Assembly: GCF_003610295.1 (NCBI RefSeq)
Contig: NZ_RAPV01000001.1
Span: forward strand, 2,604,001-2,668,000
DNA: 64,000 bases
Direction: 5' to 3'
Origin: Paraburkholderia sp. BL23I1N1
Lineage (GTDB): Bacteria > Pseudomonadota > Gammaproteobacteria > Burkholderiales > Burkholderiaceae
Shown here: positions 9,711 through 18,477 of the stretch, piece by piece
Layout of the letters: each line of letters begins with the position of its first letter
Numbering within the stretch: the stretch's first letter is position 1
Program-made: the position numbers and the translations under genes
The notes under the pieces: model-generated
The model's input: only the letters and a program-made list of their open reading frames with translations
Told to the model about the DNA's origin: nothing
Database searches by the model: none

Positions 9711-10840
9711 GGGCGCTGCCAGATGCGGCGATAGATGTCTCGATAGCCGTTGGCCGGGTCGTAAAGCAGACGATCGCCGCCGTCCGCAGCGATATTGTCC
9801 GCCGTCACGAGATGCACCGGAAACACGTAACCGGTGACGTCTCCTCCGGCGAAGAGCCGATTCATCTCGTCGACCAACTGCCAGCCGTGCAGATTCAACG
9901 GTTCGGCCACGGTGCCTGTCTGGAAGGTGCCCGCCCGGATACGCAGGAAGGCGGACTCGCTGCCGTCGCCAGCCGACAACATGGCCATGGCGGCGTTTGG
10001 CATTCCGGCCTGGGTCAGCACCGGGGCGGCGTAGTCGAAGTAGATGTCGTTGACGGCCAGCGCATATGTCCAGCGCCTGCCATATCGCGCGAGCAAGGCG
10101 CGTGTCGCGATCGGGATCAGTTCCTGGCTGCGCGAGATCGCCACGTCGCGCACTTCGAGCAAGGTGCAGCCGCTGCACGCGCGCACGACGGCAGCCATTT
10201 CATCCGCCTTGCCTTGCGCAATCCGGAAATTGGAGTCGGTGAAGATGACGACTCCTGCATGCCCGCCAGACTGTGCGATGGCCGCTAGCGCGGTCACGCG
10301 CGCGACCTCAAGCGGATCCGTCGCCACGTTCATTGCCACGGGCGTGCCAGGCACCGGTCCCGCCTGGGCCGCGACATGCCAGCCGACGATCGGAATGCTG
10401 CGCTCGGCAAACGGTCGCAGCCCGGGCAGCAGGGCGCGCGCGTCGCCGCCGACGATGATCAGACCGTCTGAACGACTTGCCAGCGCATTCGCAAGCATCT
10501 TCAGCCGCAGGTCCGGCGTGCCGCCGGAGTCGAATATCTTGACGTTCCAACCGATGACCCTGGCCGCCTCCAGCACACCGTCGACCACGCCGACGATGCC
10601 GCCGTTGCGCAAATCCTCGGCGACGATGGCGACGCGTTTCCCAGCTTGGGCGCGCGGCCCGTTGCGCGGCCCGTTCCAGGGTGCAGCGGGTTGCGCCGCG
10701 GCATCGACGACGCGCTTCGCTTCGGCCAGGTAGTCCTTCGCGGCGGCCGTGGTCCGGGGCACGGGGGCAGTCGGCAGACCCTGCGCCGCGGCAACCGACA
10801 GCATGCACGCGCATGCCCATGCCAGAAGCAAGCCCCTCAT
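9707..10840 (-). CDS. periplasmic sugar-binding-type protein partnering the kinase
   Basis: Start ATG 10840 places a signal peptide first (MRGLLLAWACACMLSVAAA). The 377-aa product has a type I periplasmic-binding fold: KRVAIVAEDLRNGGIVGVVDG, then DGLIIVGGDARALLP, IPIVGWH, and YALAVNDIYFDYAAPVL. This resembles RbsB/LuxP-like sugar-binding proteins. The stop overlaps the kinase start. No ABC permease or ATPase is nearby, so it probably serves signalling (LuxP-LuxQ or TorT-TorS style) rather than transport. Confidence 0.8.
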   Translation of the reverse strand: MRGLLLAWACACMLSVAAAQGLPTAPVPRTTAAAKDYLAEAKRVVDAAAQPAAPWNGPRNGPRAQAGKRVAIVAEDLRNGGIVGVVDGVLEAARVIGWNVKIFDSGGTPDLRLKMLANALASRSDGLIIVGGDARALLPGLRPFAERSIPIVGWHVAAQAGPVPGTPVAMNVATDPLEVARVTALAAIAQSGGHAGVVIFTDSNFRIAQGKADEMAAVVRACSGCTLLEVRDVAISRSQELIPIATRALLARYGRRWTYALAVNDIYFDYAAPVLTQAGMPNAAMAMLSAGDGSESAFLRIRAGTFQTGTVAEPLNLHGWQLVDEMNRLFAGGDVTGYVFPVHLVTADNIAADGGDRLLYDPANGYRDIYRRIWQRP

Positions 10841-11130
10841 GCTGTTCCCCAAGGGCCCCAGCGGGGTCGATTGACCGCCGTTGACGACGTACCCAGATGC
10901 CGTGCGCAGGGTGACCCTGCGAAGAGGATAGTACACCCCGATGGCCGCGTGTCATCGGTCATGCGCACCTGCTTTGCTTGCGGGCGCCCATCTGCGGCGC
11001 CAGTGCGCATCTTGCGCTGTCACGGAACCCGTCCGACGCGACTGTCTGGCTGTGCGTCAAGGCTTACGGCGCAACCAGTCGCGCATCGGATGGGTGTCCA
11101 GCCAACGGATTTGCCAGCCCCTGTGATGTT

Positions 11131-11198
11131 GGCTAACGGCGCCCAACGCCCGAAGTATGCAGTGCAGTAGCTATTTCGGGCGATGGGCAAAAATAGCC
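11131..11198. repeat. long imperfect inverted repeat immediately before the intron
   Basis: GGCTA (11131), GCCCA (11141) and CGCCCGAA (11147) pair with TTCGGGCG (11175), TGGGC (11084+100) and TAGCC (11194-11198), with one A/A mismatch and unpaired bases between blocks. This is a stem-loop of the folded attC type, ending 1 bp before the intron's GTGCGAC. The 290 bp between the binding-protein gene and this repeat contain no gene I recognise. Confidence 0.5.
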
Positions 11199-11770
11199 AG
11201 TGCGACATGAGGTCGCTTGAAAAATTGCTTTGCCCGCAAAGCACTGCGGTGACAAAGCCCGTTGTTCCGTCAACGGTAGCCTACCGGCCCAGGCGAGATG
11301 GGTAACTATCTGGTCTGAAGCGATCGGGACAAAGCAGCAAGGACTGCGAGTACCAACGCGGTTCGCGCGCCAGCGCTTGATGGTACGGTTAACGCATGTG
11401 AACTGCTAGTAAACGTCGTCAATTGCAAACAGCCAAAGGTACTGACAGGCTGTAGCCAAAAGGCATCGTAGCTGGATATTCCTCTTGGCTATGGGAATAC
11501 GCGGACAACAGAGCTACCGGCGGATAAGGCAGAACCTAACCCATCGTGTTTTTCGAGCGGAACATGGTAAGTCCGTATTGCTGCCCACCGGGCAGGTAAC
11601 CCGCGAGGGAAACCGTTGGCAGTGCGGATAGAGGAGAACGGAGAAAGCGAACGGCTGCCTGTAATGGGTGGCATAGCGGTTGCAACATCACCGCATGCGA
11701 AAGTAGGCCCACTTCCGTCTGGTCTTTCATCACGAGAGAGTTTGATCAACCTTCAAAGGAGGAGAAGCAG

Positions 11771-12157
11771 ATGACAGTGCAGCAGCCCGGCACCGGTGCG
11801 TCCTCCGATCACGCGACGCATTGGCACGGCATTGACTGGGCCAGATGCTATCGTGAGATTCGACGGCTGCAGGCGCGTATCGTGAAGGCCGAACAGGGCG
11901 GCAAACACGGCAGGGTGAAAGCTTTGCAATGGTTGCTAACCCACTCGTTCAGCGGCAAGGCACTCGCCGTCAGACGGGTGACTGAGAACAAGGGCAGACG
12001 GACGCCGGGCGTGGACGGCATCACTTGGTCCACCCCGAAGTCCAGACTCGAAGCAGTGTCGTTGCTCAAACGACGTGGTTACCAGCCGCGTCCGCTGAGA
12101 CGGATATACATCCCGAAGGCCAACGGGACAACCATGCGGCCCCTTGGAATTCCGACG
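11771..12157 (+). pseudogene. ltrA: group II intron reverse transcriptase/maturase, N-terminal part
   Basis: Start ATG 11771. Residues 1-129 include the RT-0/1 region: RVTENKGRRTPGVDGITW, then YQPRPLRRIYIPKANG and RPLGIPT. At about 12157 the frame leaves the family sequence after 'RPLGIPT' and runs into the recombinase element (stop at 12169). The missing continuation, MVDRAQQALHLLALEP, is found at 15098, so the gene is split by insertion. Confidence 0.85.
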
Positions 12158-12198
12158 GTGATTTCATAATGCACCTCTGCCAGTTGAGTGTTGGAATG

Positions 12199-14250
12199 TT
12201 ACCGCTGAAGATGTCCTGAAGTGCGTATCCAACGCCGCAGTTGTTGTTCTTTGGTGCGATTGAGCGTGATCCACCAAGGACCGCGTCCATCGAGCTTGCG
12301 GGCCTGGACAACCTGGCGCTCGATCCAGTAATACACCATGTGTGTACTGATGCCCAGCCGGTCAGCGAGTTGCTGTACGGTAAGCTCGTCGGGGCGTTTG
12401 AAGCTGGTTGCCGCAATCTCGTATCGGTAGCGTATCCATTTGACCATGGAGAGCGTGAACGATTTGCCAGTCGCGCTGCGCAAGCCTTCCTGATTGAGGT
12501 GCGCAACGATTTGTGGGTCGGACAGACGTTGCGACAGTTTGCGGACCTGGTCGACGGTCTCCGCCGGATAGCGTATTGCTTCGGGGCGCGGCCTGGGCAG
12601 ATCGACGGTGATGTCGGTGCACGGGCCACCCTGCCAGCGGATATGCAGCACGGCTTGTCGCGTGGCAGATAGTTTCTCGACCGTGATGTCCCGGATGAGT
12701 AGTCGCAACATGCGCTTGCGGTCCTTCGCTGACGTCGTCGGCGCACGCCACAGGCGCGGCAGATTGCGCGCCAGTGCGAGGACCTGGGCCTTCTGTTCGG
12801 ATGTGGCGACGTGTGCCTTCTGGCTCTGGAATTCGGCGGCTTGCGTCTTGATCTCATCGAGCCGAAGCATCGCGTCGTTCCAGCGCCGCTCGAGGGTACC
12901 CGCGACCAGACGGTTGGCCGGATCGCATTCCTGGTAGCGGCGTTCGGCGAGTGCGACTTCATACTCGGCTCGCTCGATGCGCATGTGCCACTGACGCATG
13001 ATGGCATGATCGCGCTGCTCGAGTTCGTTCAGGGCAGTGAGCGCGAGCTCGAGTTCGGCAGGTTGTAGCGCGGTGAGTACTGCCTCGCCAATCGCGTTGT
13101 CGAGCAGATTGCTGCGCATGCTCAAGCAATCGGTGGTCGCCAGACCCTCGCGGCGACGCCTGCTGCACAGGTACAGTGGATAAAGGCCACCGTGACTCTG
13201 GTACCGCACGGTCAGCGCCCGGCCACAGTGGCCGCATATCAGCATCCCTTGAAGCAGCGCCAGACCTTCGCGCGCCGCGCCGCTGAGCACGGTACCTTCG
13301 CCGTTGGTCCTGTTGCGCGCCAGGCGTACCTGGTTGCGTTCGAATTCCTCCGGGGTAATATACCCTCCGTGATGGTCGGGAAGATGGACCCGCCAGTCAG
13401 CCTTGGGTACCGGCTGTACGCGCTTCTGGATCTCTCCTTGTGCGGTTATGCGTTGACGATACTGATAGCGTCCAAAGACATAATCGCCCGCATAGGAAGG
13501 ATTCCTGATCAGACCGAGTACGCGTTCGTGGCTCAGGCGCCCCCAGATGAGTCGGCCTGCCCAGGCACCGCCATAGGCACGCTTCGGAAAGCGCAGGCCC
13601 TCTTCGGCAAATCGCTTCACAACGGCATATGCGCTGCCGGTTTCCTGAAACAGACGAAACACCAGTTGCACGGCGCCGCGTACCTCGTCATCGGGATCCA
13701 GGACGATGCGACCGTCATCGTCATAGCACAAGCCGACGGGCAGTGGAAAGCGCAACTCACCTTTCTTCGCCTTGTTGAGTTTGCCGCCCTGGAGGCGCCC
13801 GCGCAAGAAATGTAGCTCCGCCTGTGCCATCGTACCTTTGAGACCCAGTATCAGGCCGTCGTTGAAGTCGCCTGCGTCGTAGCAACCATCGGCATCGATC
13901 ACGAGGGTATGTGTGAGCGCACACAACTCGAGCAGGCGATGCCAGTCCAGATTCGAGCGTGCCAGACGGGAAACTTCCAGTGCGAATACAGCACCCACGT
14001 TCCCCATCGAGACGTCTGCCACGAGGGTCTTGAAGTCCTCGCGGCCCGTCATCTGTGCTCCCGATTGACCGAGGTCGCGGTCCAGGATCCGGATCGCCGT
14101 CTGCGGCCAACCCAGTGCCAGCGCTTTGTCGCGCAACGCATACTGACGCTCGGTGCTCTCCTGATGGTGCCGTACCTGGGCCAGCGTACTTTGGCGGATA
14201 TAGATGTACGCCGGTTTGCTCTGATGTTGCGGGGTGATCTTGGTGTTCAT
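12199..14250 (-). CDS. large serine recombinase
   Basis: The 683-aa product has a resolvase catalytic domain at residues about 13-160, with nucleophile Ser in YIYIRQSTLAQV and FALEVSRLARSN. A recombinase domain follows (about 190-290, GLIRNPSYAGDYVFGR). A zinc ribbon has paired cysteines (CGHCGRA ... LYLCSRRR), and a coiled-coil region lies at about 400-500. The C-terminal ~80 residues contain an HTH (QQLADRLGISTHMVYYWIERQ), an unusual tail. It cuts and rejoins DNA through a 5' phosphoserine. It is the likely agent of its own insertion into the intron. Confidence 0.88.
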   Translation of the reverse strand: MNTKITPQHQSKPAYIYIRQSTLAQVRHHQESTERQYALRDKALALGWPQTAIRILDRDLGQSGAQMTGREDFKTLVADVSMGNVGAVFALEVSRLARSNLDWHRLLELCALTHTLVIDADGCYDAGDFNDGLILGLKGTMAQAELHFLRGRLQGGKLNKAKKGELRFPLPVGLCYDDDGRIVLDPDDEVRGAVQLVFRLFQETGSAYAVVKRFAEEGLRFPKRAYGGAWAGRLIWGRLSHERVLGLIRNPSYAGDYVFGRYQYRQRITAQGEIQKRVQPVPKADWRVHLPDHHGGYITPEEFERNQVRLARNRTNGEGTVLSGAAREGLALLQGMLICGHCGRALTVRYQSHGGLYPLYLCSRRRREGLATTDCLSMRSNLLDNAIGEAVLTALQPAELELALTALNELEQRDHAIMRQWHMRIERAEYEVALAERRYQECDPANRLVAGTLERRWNDAMLRLDEIKTQAAEFQSQKAHVATSEQKAQVLALARNLPRLWRAPTTSAKDRKRMLRLLIRDITVEKLSATRQAVLHIRWQGGPCTDITVDLPRPRPEAIRYPAETVDQVRKLSQRLSDPQIVAHLNQEGLRSATGKSFTLSMVKWIRYRYEIAATSFKRPDELTVQQLADRLGISTHMVYYWIERQVVQARKLDGRGPWWITLNRTKEQQLRRWIRTSGHLQR

Positions 14251-14377
14251 CGAAGGCCTCCTCGGTCAGCTCCAGCGCGGGCTCGGCGGTGAGCCAGGCC
14301 TCGAGCATGTTGGCGATGAGTACGCCGGCCGATTGCGGATCGATGATGTGGGTGAGTGACAGCGGCGACTGGCTCAC
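13757..14377 (-). CDS. possible small protein overlapping the recombinase start
   Basis: An ATG at 14377 opens MSQSPLSLTHIIDPQSAGVL, then IANMLEAWLTAEPALELTEEAFDEH. This region looks protein-like up to the recombinase ATG at 14250. Beyond that the frame is low-complexity and Arg/Gly-rich, as for an off-frame shadow, and only closes at 13757. Either a short product overlaps the recombinase, or a frameshift once ended it sooner. In comparable modules a small protein occupies this place. Confidence 0.3.
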   Translation of the reverse strand: MSQSPLSLTHIIDPQSAGVLIANMLEAWLTAEPALELTEEAFDEHQDHPATSEQTGVHLYPPKYAGPGTAPSGEHRASVCVARQSAGTGLAADGDPDPGPRPRSIGSTDDGPRGLQDPRGRRLDGERGCCIRTGSFPSGTLESGLASPARVVCAHTYPRDRCRWLLRRRRLQRRPDTGSQRYDGTGGATFLARAPPGRQTQQGEER

Positions 14378-14386
14378 CGGCGCCCC

Positions 14387-14719
14387 TCAGAGCGCCTCGC
14401 GGCGGCGCAATAGTTCGCGGTTGATCTCGCAGATCTCCTCGATGATCTCGCGGACGCGGTGATAGTTCGCCAGGCGTTCGGTGACGTCGGCGTAGTCGGC
14501 CTGCGGCACGTAGTCCATTTGTGGTCGGCGCCCCGGGAAACTCACCGACAGGTAGTACTTGGGGCCATGGCCGGGACCGTCGGCGCACTTGCAGCCAGGT
14601 TTGCCGCAGCGCTTGTAACGCTCGATAAGCGAGCCCCGCAAGAGCGTCTCCAATGCCGGCATTTGCTTGAGCAATTGCGCGCGGCGTCTGCGTAAAGTGG
14701 ATGACGGAATATCTTCCAT
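14387..14719 (-). CDS. DUF6788-like small protein of the recombinase module
   Basis: The 110-aa product has a predicted Zn-binding or nucleic-acid-binding signature, RCGKPGCKCADGPGHGPKYYLS, with spaced cysteines. Flanking alpha-helical parts are rich in Arg and Glu. I recall this family, written DUF6788 from memory, beside serine recombinases in proteobacterial mobile elements. Its role is unknown; an accessory or target-selection role is inference. Confidence 0.6.
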   Translation of the reverse strand: MEDIPSSTLRRRRAQLLKQMPALETLLRGSLIERYKRCGKPGCKCADGPGHGPKYYLSVSFPGRRPQMDYVPQADYADVTERLANYHRVREIIEEICEINRELLRRREAL

Positions 14720-14771
14720 TTTCGGACCACGTCAAAAACTGGTCTGATAGTAGGTCAAGGAATCGCATTGA

Positions 14772-15053
14772 TCAAGCTCCTTTGTTTAAAGACTTCCTGG
14801 ACGGGGCAAGCAGGTCGATCAACGCGACCAGTTCAAGCAGCATGTCGAGATCGAATCGGCATGCGGTGATGCTCGCGTCGTCGTGAGCGGATGGTGCCCC
14901 CCAGTCCGTCCATTCGCGCGCAATGCTAAAGCTGCCGCATTCCTCATGGCCGAGGAGCAGCGTGTCGGTGCCGGCGACGCGACGGGTCTTTAGGACCGGA
15001 AAGCGTTGGCCTCTGAGGGGATGAAAGGGATGGCGGATCTCAGCCCAACCCAA
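14772..15053 (-). CDS. Y4bD/Y4pK-like protein of the recombinase module
   Basis: The conserved part runs WAEIRHPFHPLRGQRFPVLK, then a central TDTLLLGHEECGSFSIAREWTD and a C-terminal LDMLLELVALIDLL. A TTG at 15053 is a plausible start. The only in-frame ATG (15158) lies in the intron RT and cannot be native. The Y4bD/Y4pK name is from memory of NGR234 repeats. It is the first gene of the recombinase module. Confidence 0.55.
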   Translation of the reverse strand: MGWAEIRHPFHPLRGQRFPVLKTRRVAGTDTLLLGHEECGSFSIAREWTDWGAPSAHDDASITACRFDLDMLLELVALIDLLAPSRKSLNKGA

Positions 15054-15097
15054 ATGCTCGCTGAGCCCCTGTGCAGTTCGCGTTGACCGTCCCCTGC

Positions 15098-16414
15098 ATG
15101 GTCGACAGGGCTCAGCAGGCGCTGCATCTGCTGGCTCTCGAACCCATCGCGGAGACAACGGCGGACCCGAACTCGTATGGGTTCAGGTCTGCCCGGTCAA
15201 CTGCGGACGCCATCGAACAGTGCTTCAAGGTTCTTGTACGTTCGAATAGTGCGCCGTGGATTCTTGAGGCCGACATCCGAAGCTGCTTCGATGAAATTTC
15301 GCACGACTGGCTGGTCGCCCACATCCCTACGGACAAGGCGATCCTTCAAAGATGGTTGAAGGCTGGCTACCTTCATAACCGTGTCCTTCACTCAACGCAG
15401 GCTGGTACACCGCAAGGCGGTATCGTTTCGCCCACGTTGATGAACATGACTCTCGACGGGCTGGAAAAAATGCTACGTGCAAAGTATCGCAAAGGCAATA
15501 ACAATCCGTCAAAGGTCAACATCGTTCGTTATGCGGATGACCTTATCATTACCGGTGCAACGCGTGAAGTGTTGGCTGATGAAGTTCGTCCGATGGTCGG
15601 GCAGTTTCTGGCGGAACGCGGCTTATCGCTGTCGCCAGAAAAGACCCGGATAACGCATATCGACGACGGGTTCGATTTCCTCGGCATGAACGTGCGCAAG
15701 TACGGCGGCAAGCTGTTGATCAAGCCTGCCCGAGCAAGCGTTCAGCGCTTCCTGCGCAAGCTGCGGGAGACCGTGAAAGACGGTGCGACGATGCGACATG
15801 ATCAGTTGATACACAAGCTCAATCCATTGCTTCGCGGATGGGCGAACTACTATCGACATGTCGTGGCGAAGCACACCTTTGGCAAAGTCGGTCACGAAAT
15901 CTGGCGATGTCTGTGGCGCTGGGCGAAGCGCCGACATCCGAACAAAGGCGCACGCTGGATCCGGCGGAAGTATTTCCGTACCGCTGGTGCACGGCACTGG
16001 GCCTTTGGCACGGAGACTAGAAAAACGCTCAGCACAGGAAAGCCTGCACTCCTGACGCTATACGACATCGCAGGCACGCCGATCCGGCGGCACCGGAAAA
16101 TCAACGGTGCCGCCAATCCTTTCGACCCGCAGTGGGAAACCTATTTCGAAGACCGGTTGGGCTTCGCGATGCTGGACTCGTTCAAAGGTCGGGTGCGGCT
16201 GATCCGGCTGTGGCTTGATCAGGCCCGGTCGTGTCCGGTCTGTCAGCAGATGATCACGAAATCCAGTGGCTGACGTCTTTACCACGTGGTTCGGAAAATC
16301 GATGGCGGTAAGGACACGACAGGCAATCTGATGATGTTGCATCCGGAATGTCACCGCGTCGCGCGTGCTCCCGGACTCTCAGTTGTGAAACCGGCTCATT
16401 CACATGGGCTTTGA
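15098..16414 (+). pseudogene. ltrA: group II intron RT/maturase, C-terminal part with a stop in the HNH domain
   Basis: This continues the N-terminal part from 'MVDRAQQALHLL'. It has the RT palm (ILEADIRSCFDEISHDWL; GTPQGGIVSPTLMN; catalytic VRYADDLIITG), the thumb, the maturase domain X (LRGWANYYRHVV) and the start of an HNH nuclease (CPVCQQM). At 16271-16273 an in-frame TGA replaces the expected Trp codon. The frame then resumes as RLYHVVRKIDGGKDTTGNL and HPECHR to 16414. The RT and maturase would survive, but the HNH is truncated. With the upstream split, the gene cannot work as one unit. Confidence 0.85.
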
Positions 16415-16421
16415 AAGGCTC

Positions 16422-16455
16422 GAGCTGTATGCGGCGAAAGTCGCACGTACAGTTC
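16422..16455 (+). ncRNA. group II intron domain V
   Basis: A 34-nt hairpin, GAGCTGTATGCGGCG...GTCGCACGTACAGTTC, is the catalytic core of the ribozyme. It has the GAAA-type loop (GCGGCGAAAGTCGC) and is followed by domain VI. A copy lies on the minus strand at 6782-6815. Confidence 0.9.
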
Positions 16456-16496
16456 CAAGGGGGCGGCGGCGCAGTAATGCGTCGCTGCTACCCGAC

Positions 16497-16959
16497 ACTG
16501 CGGCGCGTGCCGAAGTCGCTGACGGTGCAGTACGACCGCGTGATGTACCTGCTGGCGGACACGCCGGCGAACCGCAGGCTGATTCACCGGTATATCGACG
16601 TGTGGGAGTATCCGGACGGCCGGATTGAGGTGAGGGCGAACGGCACTGCCCTTCCCTGCATCCCCTATGACCGGCTCTCCGCGATCGATCAGGGCGCGGT
16701 GATCGAACACAAGCGGCACGGTCATGCACTGCAGGTCGCGCAGGCGTTGCAGGCGCAGCGTGATGACCGGCGCGCATCGGGTTCGCCGTCACGCACGAAT
16801 CGTGGGTTGGCGGCCGAACGTGACCGGCGCAAACCGGGCACGAAGAAGCAGCGCGAGTTCACAAAGGCCGACGTCGATGAAGTGATCGTGCAGCTGGCGC
16901 AACGCAATCAGCCGAAGCAACTGCGCAAACCTGGCCGTCGGTCTGCAGGATCTGGCTGA
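16497..16959 (+). pseudogene. ISNCY-family transposase, C-terminal remnant
   Basis: Directly after the intron 3' end the frame reads RVPKSLTVQYDRVMYLLADT, then IHRYIDVWEYPDGRIEVRANG. This is the C-terminal part of ISNCY-type transposases. It carries on through a basic, likely disordered tail to 16959. The catalytic region is absent. The 5' flank of the intron does not supply it, so the transposase is a fragment. Confidence 0.7.
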
Positions 16960-17119
16960 ACGGACTGACACGCCCTGCCCGTTCACGCGCTGTCCTTCAA
17001 CGCTGCGTGAGATTAAAACCGTTAAAGACAGAGTCAAACTCAACGTCAAAAACCGACATCTCTATCTGGCCAGCGCTACGACACTTCAGAATGGTCTCGA
17101 CAACACAACGGTCGTGCGT

Positions 17120-17392
17120 TTATCGAAGCCGCTGCACGTCCGGCCGCGCAAGGTGCGTTCTCTGCGCGAGCGCCACGATGCGATTCCGACCGTAGCCGAA
17201 TGTCCTGAGCGTGGGCGCCGCGTCGGCGTCACGCGTCAGCCAGAAATGCTGTTCGAGCGCGTCACGCGCAACGGCGCCTTCGACCACGCGGCCGCGGACC
17301 GACAGCGTGAAAACCACGGCGCGCCCATCCGGCGAGACGGCGGCTGCGCAATCGTCAACCGAAAAACCGTTCGGTTTCCGCCGCTGGGTCAC
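17120..17392 (-). CDS. DUF1488-like protein
   Basis: The 90-aa product contains GRAVVFTLSVRGRVVEGAVARDALEQHFWL and then ...RNRIVALAQR. This is the layout of DUF1488 proteins (a 'V.F.V..DG..V.C.IS.EALE..F' pattern) common in Burkholderiaceae. It appears complete. Function is unknown. It sits alone between the ISNCY remnant and a plus-strand hypothetical gene. Confidence 0.6.
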   Translation of the reverse strand: MTQRRKPNGFSVDDCAAAVSPDGRAVVFTLSVRGRVVEGAVARDALEQHFWLTRDADAAPTLRTFGYGRNRIVALAQRTHLARPDVQRLR

Positions 17393-17907
17393 GATCGACG
17401 GAGATAAATTAGTCCCAGACCAGGATTCAGGTCATCCACCCTTGCAGACGGTTTTGGGTTGGACGTTTGCATCGTTGGCCTAGACAGTTAGTTGCGTATT
17501 GATGGATGACAATCGTCGTTATGGTGAGATTTTTCAGGAACGCCATGTGGGCCGATCGCTTCTACGGATACAGGAGCCGCCATCGGTATCGTCGGCCACG
17601 AGCCTGGTCTGGCGGCGACACCAACCTGCCCTTCATCCGGCAAAACCTGCGGCACCGGTTGATCGCAACGACCGGCATCCATCTGCACGTCGAGCACGAC
17701 CGCCGTCATGCACTCGCCGTGGGAGAGCAGCGGGCACCGCAGCCCGGACAGTCTCTGTCACGATGGTCGAGCATCCTCATTCCATCGGTCGCCGTGAAGC
17801 ATTCGACGTCCATATTCGTCTCGAACTTCCCGGCCCCGCCGGCTTCCGCTGCCGCGGCACCGGCACGCGCGCGGTCATCGCCATCCAGCATGAGGGAGAA
17901 AACCCGA
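17393..17907 (+). other. intergenic stretch without a supported gene
   Basis: Open frames in this interval are Arg/Ser-rich and disagree with each other. I see no domain, repeat or ribosome site that supports one before the gene starting at 17908. Confidence 0.4.
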
Positions 17908-18477
17908 ATGACCCGCATTTCTCTGGACGCAGTGGCACGGGCCATGAGAGCCGTCGAGGCTATGAACCTCCAACAGAAAGAGGCCTTGACCGACGAAATA
18001 TTCCTTGCCCAGCCTCATATGCTCGGCTCCGTTTTCGTCCTTCCGAAGCTCGGTGTCTTGATGGAAAAGACGGGGTTCGCCATCGAGCTTCTGCTTCTCT
18101 GCTTTCAGGCGATGAAAGAATCGGCCTGGACGTGGCCGCTGATCACAGAAGACGATCAGGAATTGCAGCAGCGGATCCACGTGACCACCATCAGGCCGGG
18201 CGAAGACCTGAGCCCGCCGCAGCAGGATCGCCTGATGCAGCAATACCTGCGAAATCATCCTGAGCAGAATCTGCTGGCATGCATAGGGGCACGGACGGCG
18301 GACTGGCTCGAACGTATAGACCCGGAAGACAGTGACAGGTACGTGATGCTGGCCGCAACCAACCTCCTGAACTGCATCGCTTTCGTCCCCTTGCCGGAAA
18401 GCCGACCCGCCGGCCACGGAGCGTCAAATGAAAAAAGACCGATGCGAACAGTGTGCGCAGCCTACTGCTTCGTATGA
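17908..18477 (+). CDS. hypothetical protein
   Basis: I start at ATG 17908 (MTRISLDAVARAMRAVEAMN); a nearby ATG at 17890 is possible. The open frame extends further upstream only as low-quality Arg/Ser-rich sequence. The 189-residue product is mostly helical: LQQKEALTDEIFLAQPHMLG, FAIELLLLCFQAMKE, and NHPEQNLLACIGARTADWLE. I do not recognise the family. Its end overlaps the next gene start by 50 bp, suggesting co-expression. Confidence 0.55.
   Translation: MTRISLDAVARAMRAVEAMNLQQKEALTDEIFLAQPHMLGSVFVLPKLGVLMEKTGFAIELLLLCFQAMKESAWTWPLITEDDQELQQRIHVTTIRPGEDLSPPQQDRLMQQYLRNHPEQNLLACIGARTADWLERIDPEDSDRYVMLAATNLLNCIAFVPLPESRPAGHGASNEKRPMRTVCAAYCFV

Larger units (their letters stand above)
12158..15097 (-). 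mobile_element. serine-recombinase mobile element (y4bA-y4bD-like module)
   Basis: These about 2.94 kb separate the two halves of the intron RT and rejoin it precisely between T (of GIPT) and MVDRA. The content, on the minus strand, is a Y4bD/Y4pK-like protein, a DUF6788-like small protein, a short overlapping frame and a large serine recombinase. I recall the same gene order from the Rhizobium NGR234 y4b/y4p repeats. No clear terminal inverted repeats or target duplication are visible at the two edges, which suits recombinase-mediated insertion. Confidence 0.75.
11200..16496 (+). mobile_element. group II intron, split by a recombinase element
   Basis: The 5' end reads GTGCGAC at 11200. Some 570 nt of structured leader (domains I-IV) follow, containing no gene. 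A maturase/RT frame starts at 11771 after an AAAGGAGGAG ribosome site. At the other end lie domain V (16422-16455), domain VI (stem about 16460-16490 with an unpaired A before CCC) and the 3' terminus at GAC 16494-16496. The RT frame is interrupted at 12158-15097. Removing that leaves an intron of about 2.36 kb, a normal size. The 3' flank is an ISNCY transposase; the 5' flank is not, so the two flanks were not originally together. Confidence 0.85.

Noticed and set aside
11200..11770. Short frames in the intron 5' region (for example minus strand 11489-11749)
   Set aside because: The region is the structured RNA of the intron (domains I-IV), not protein coding.
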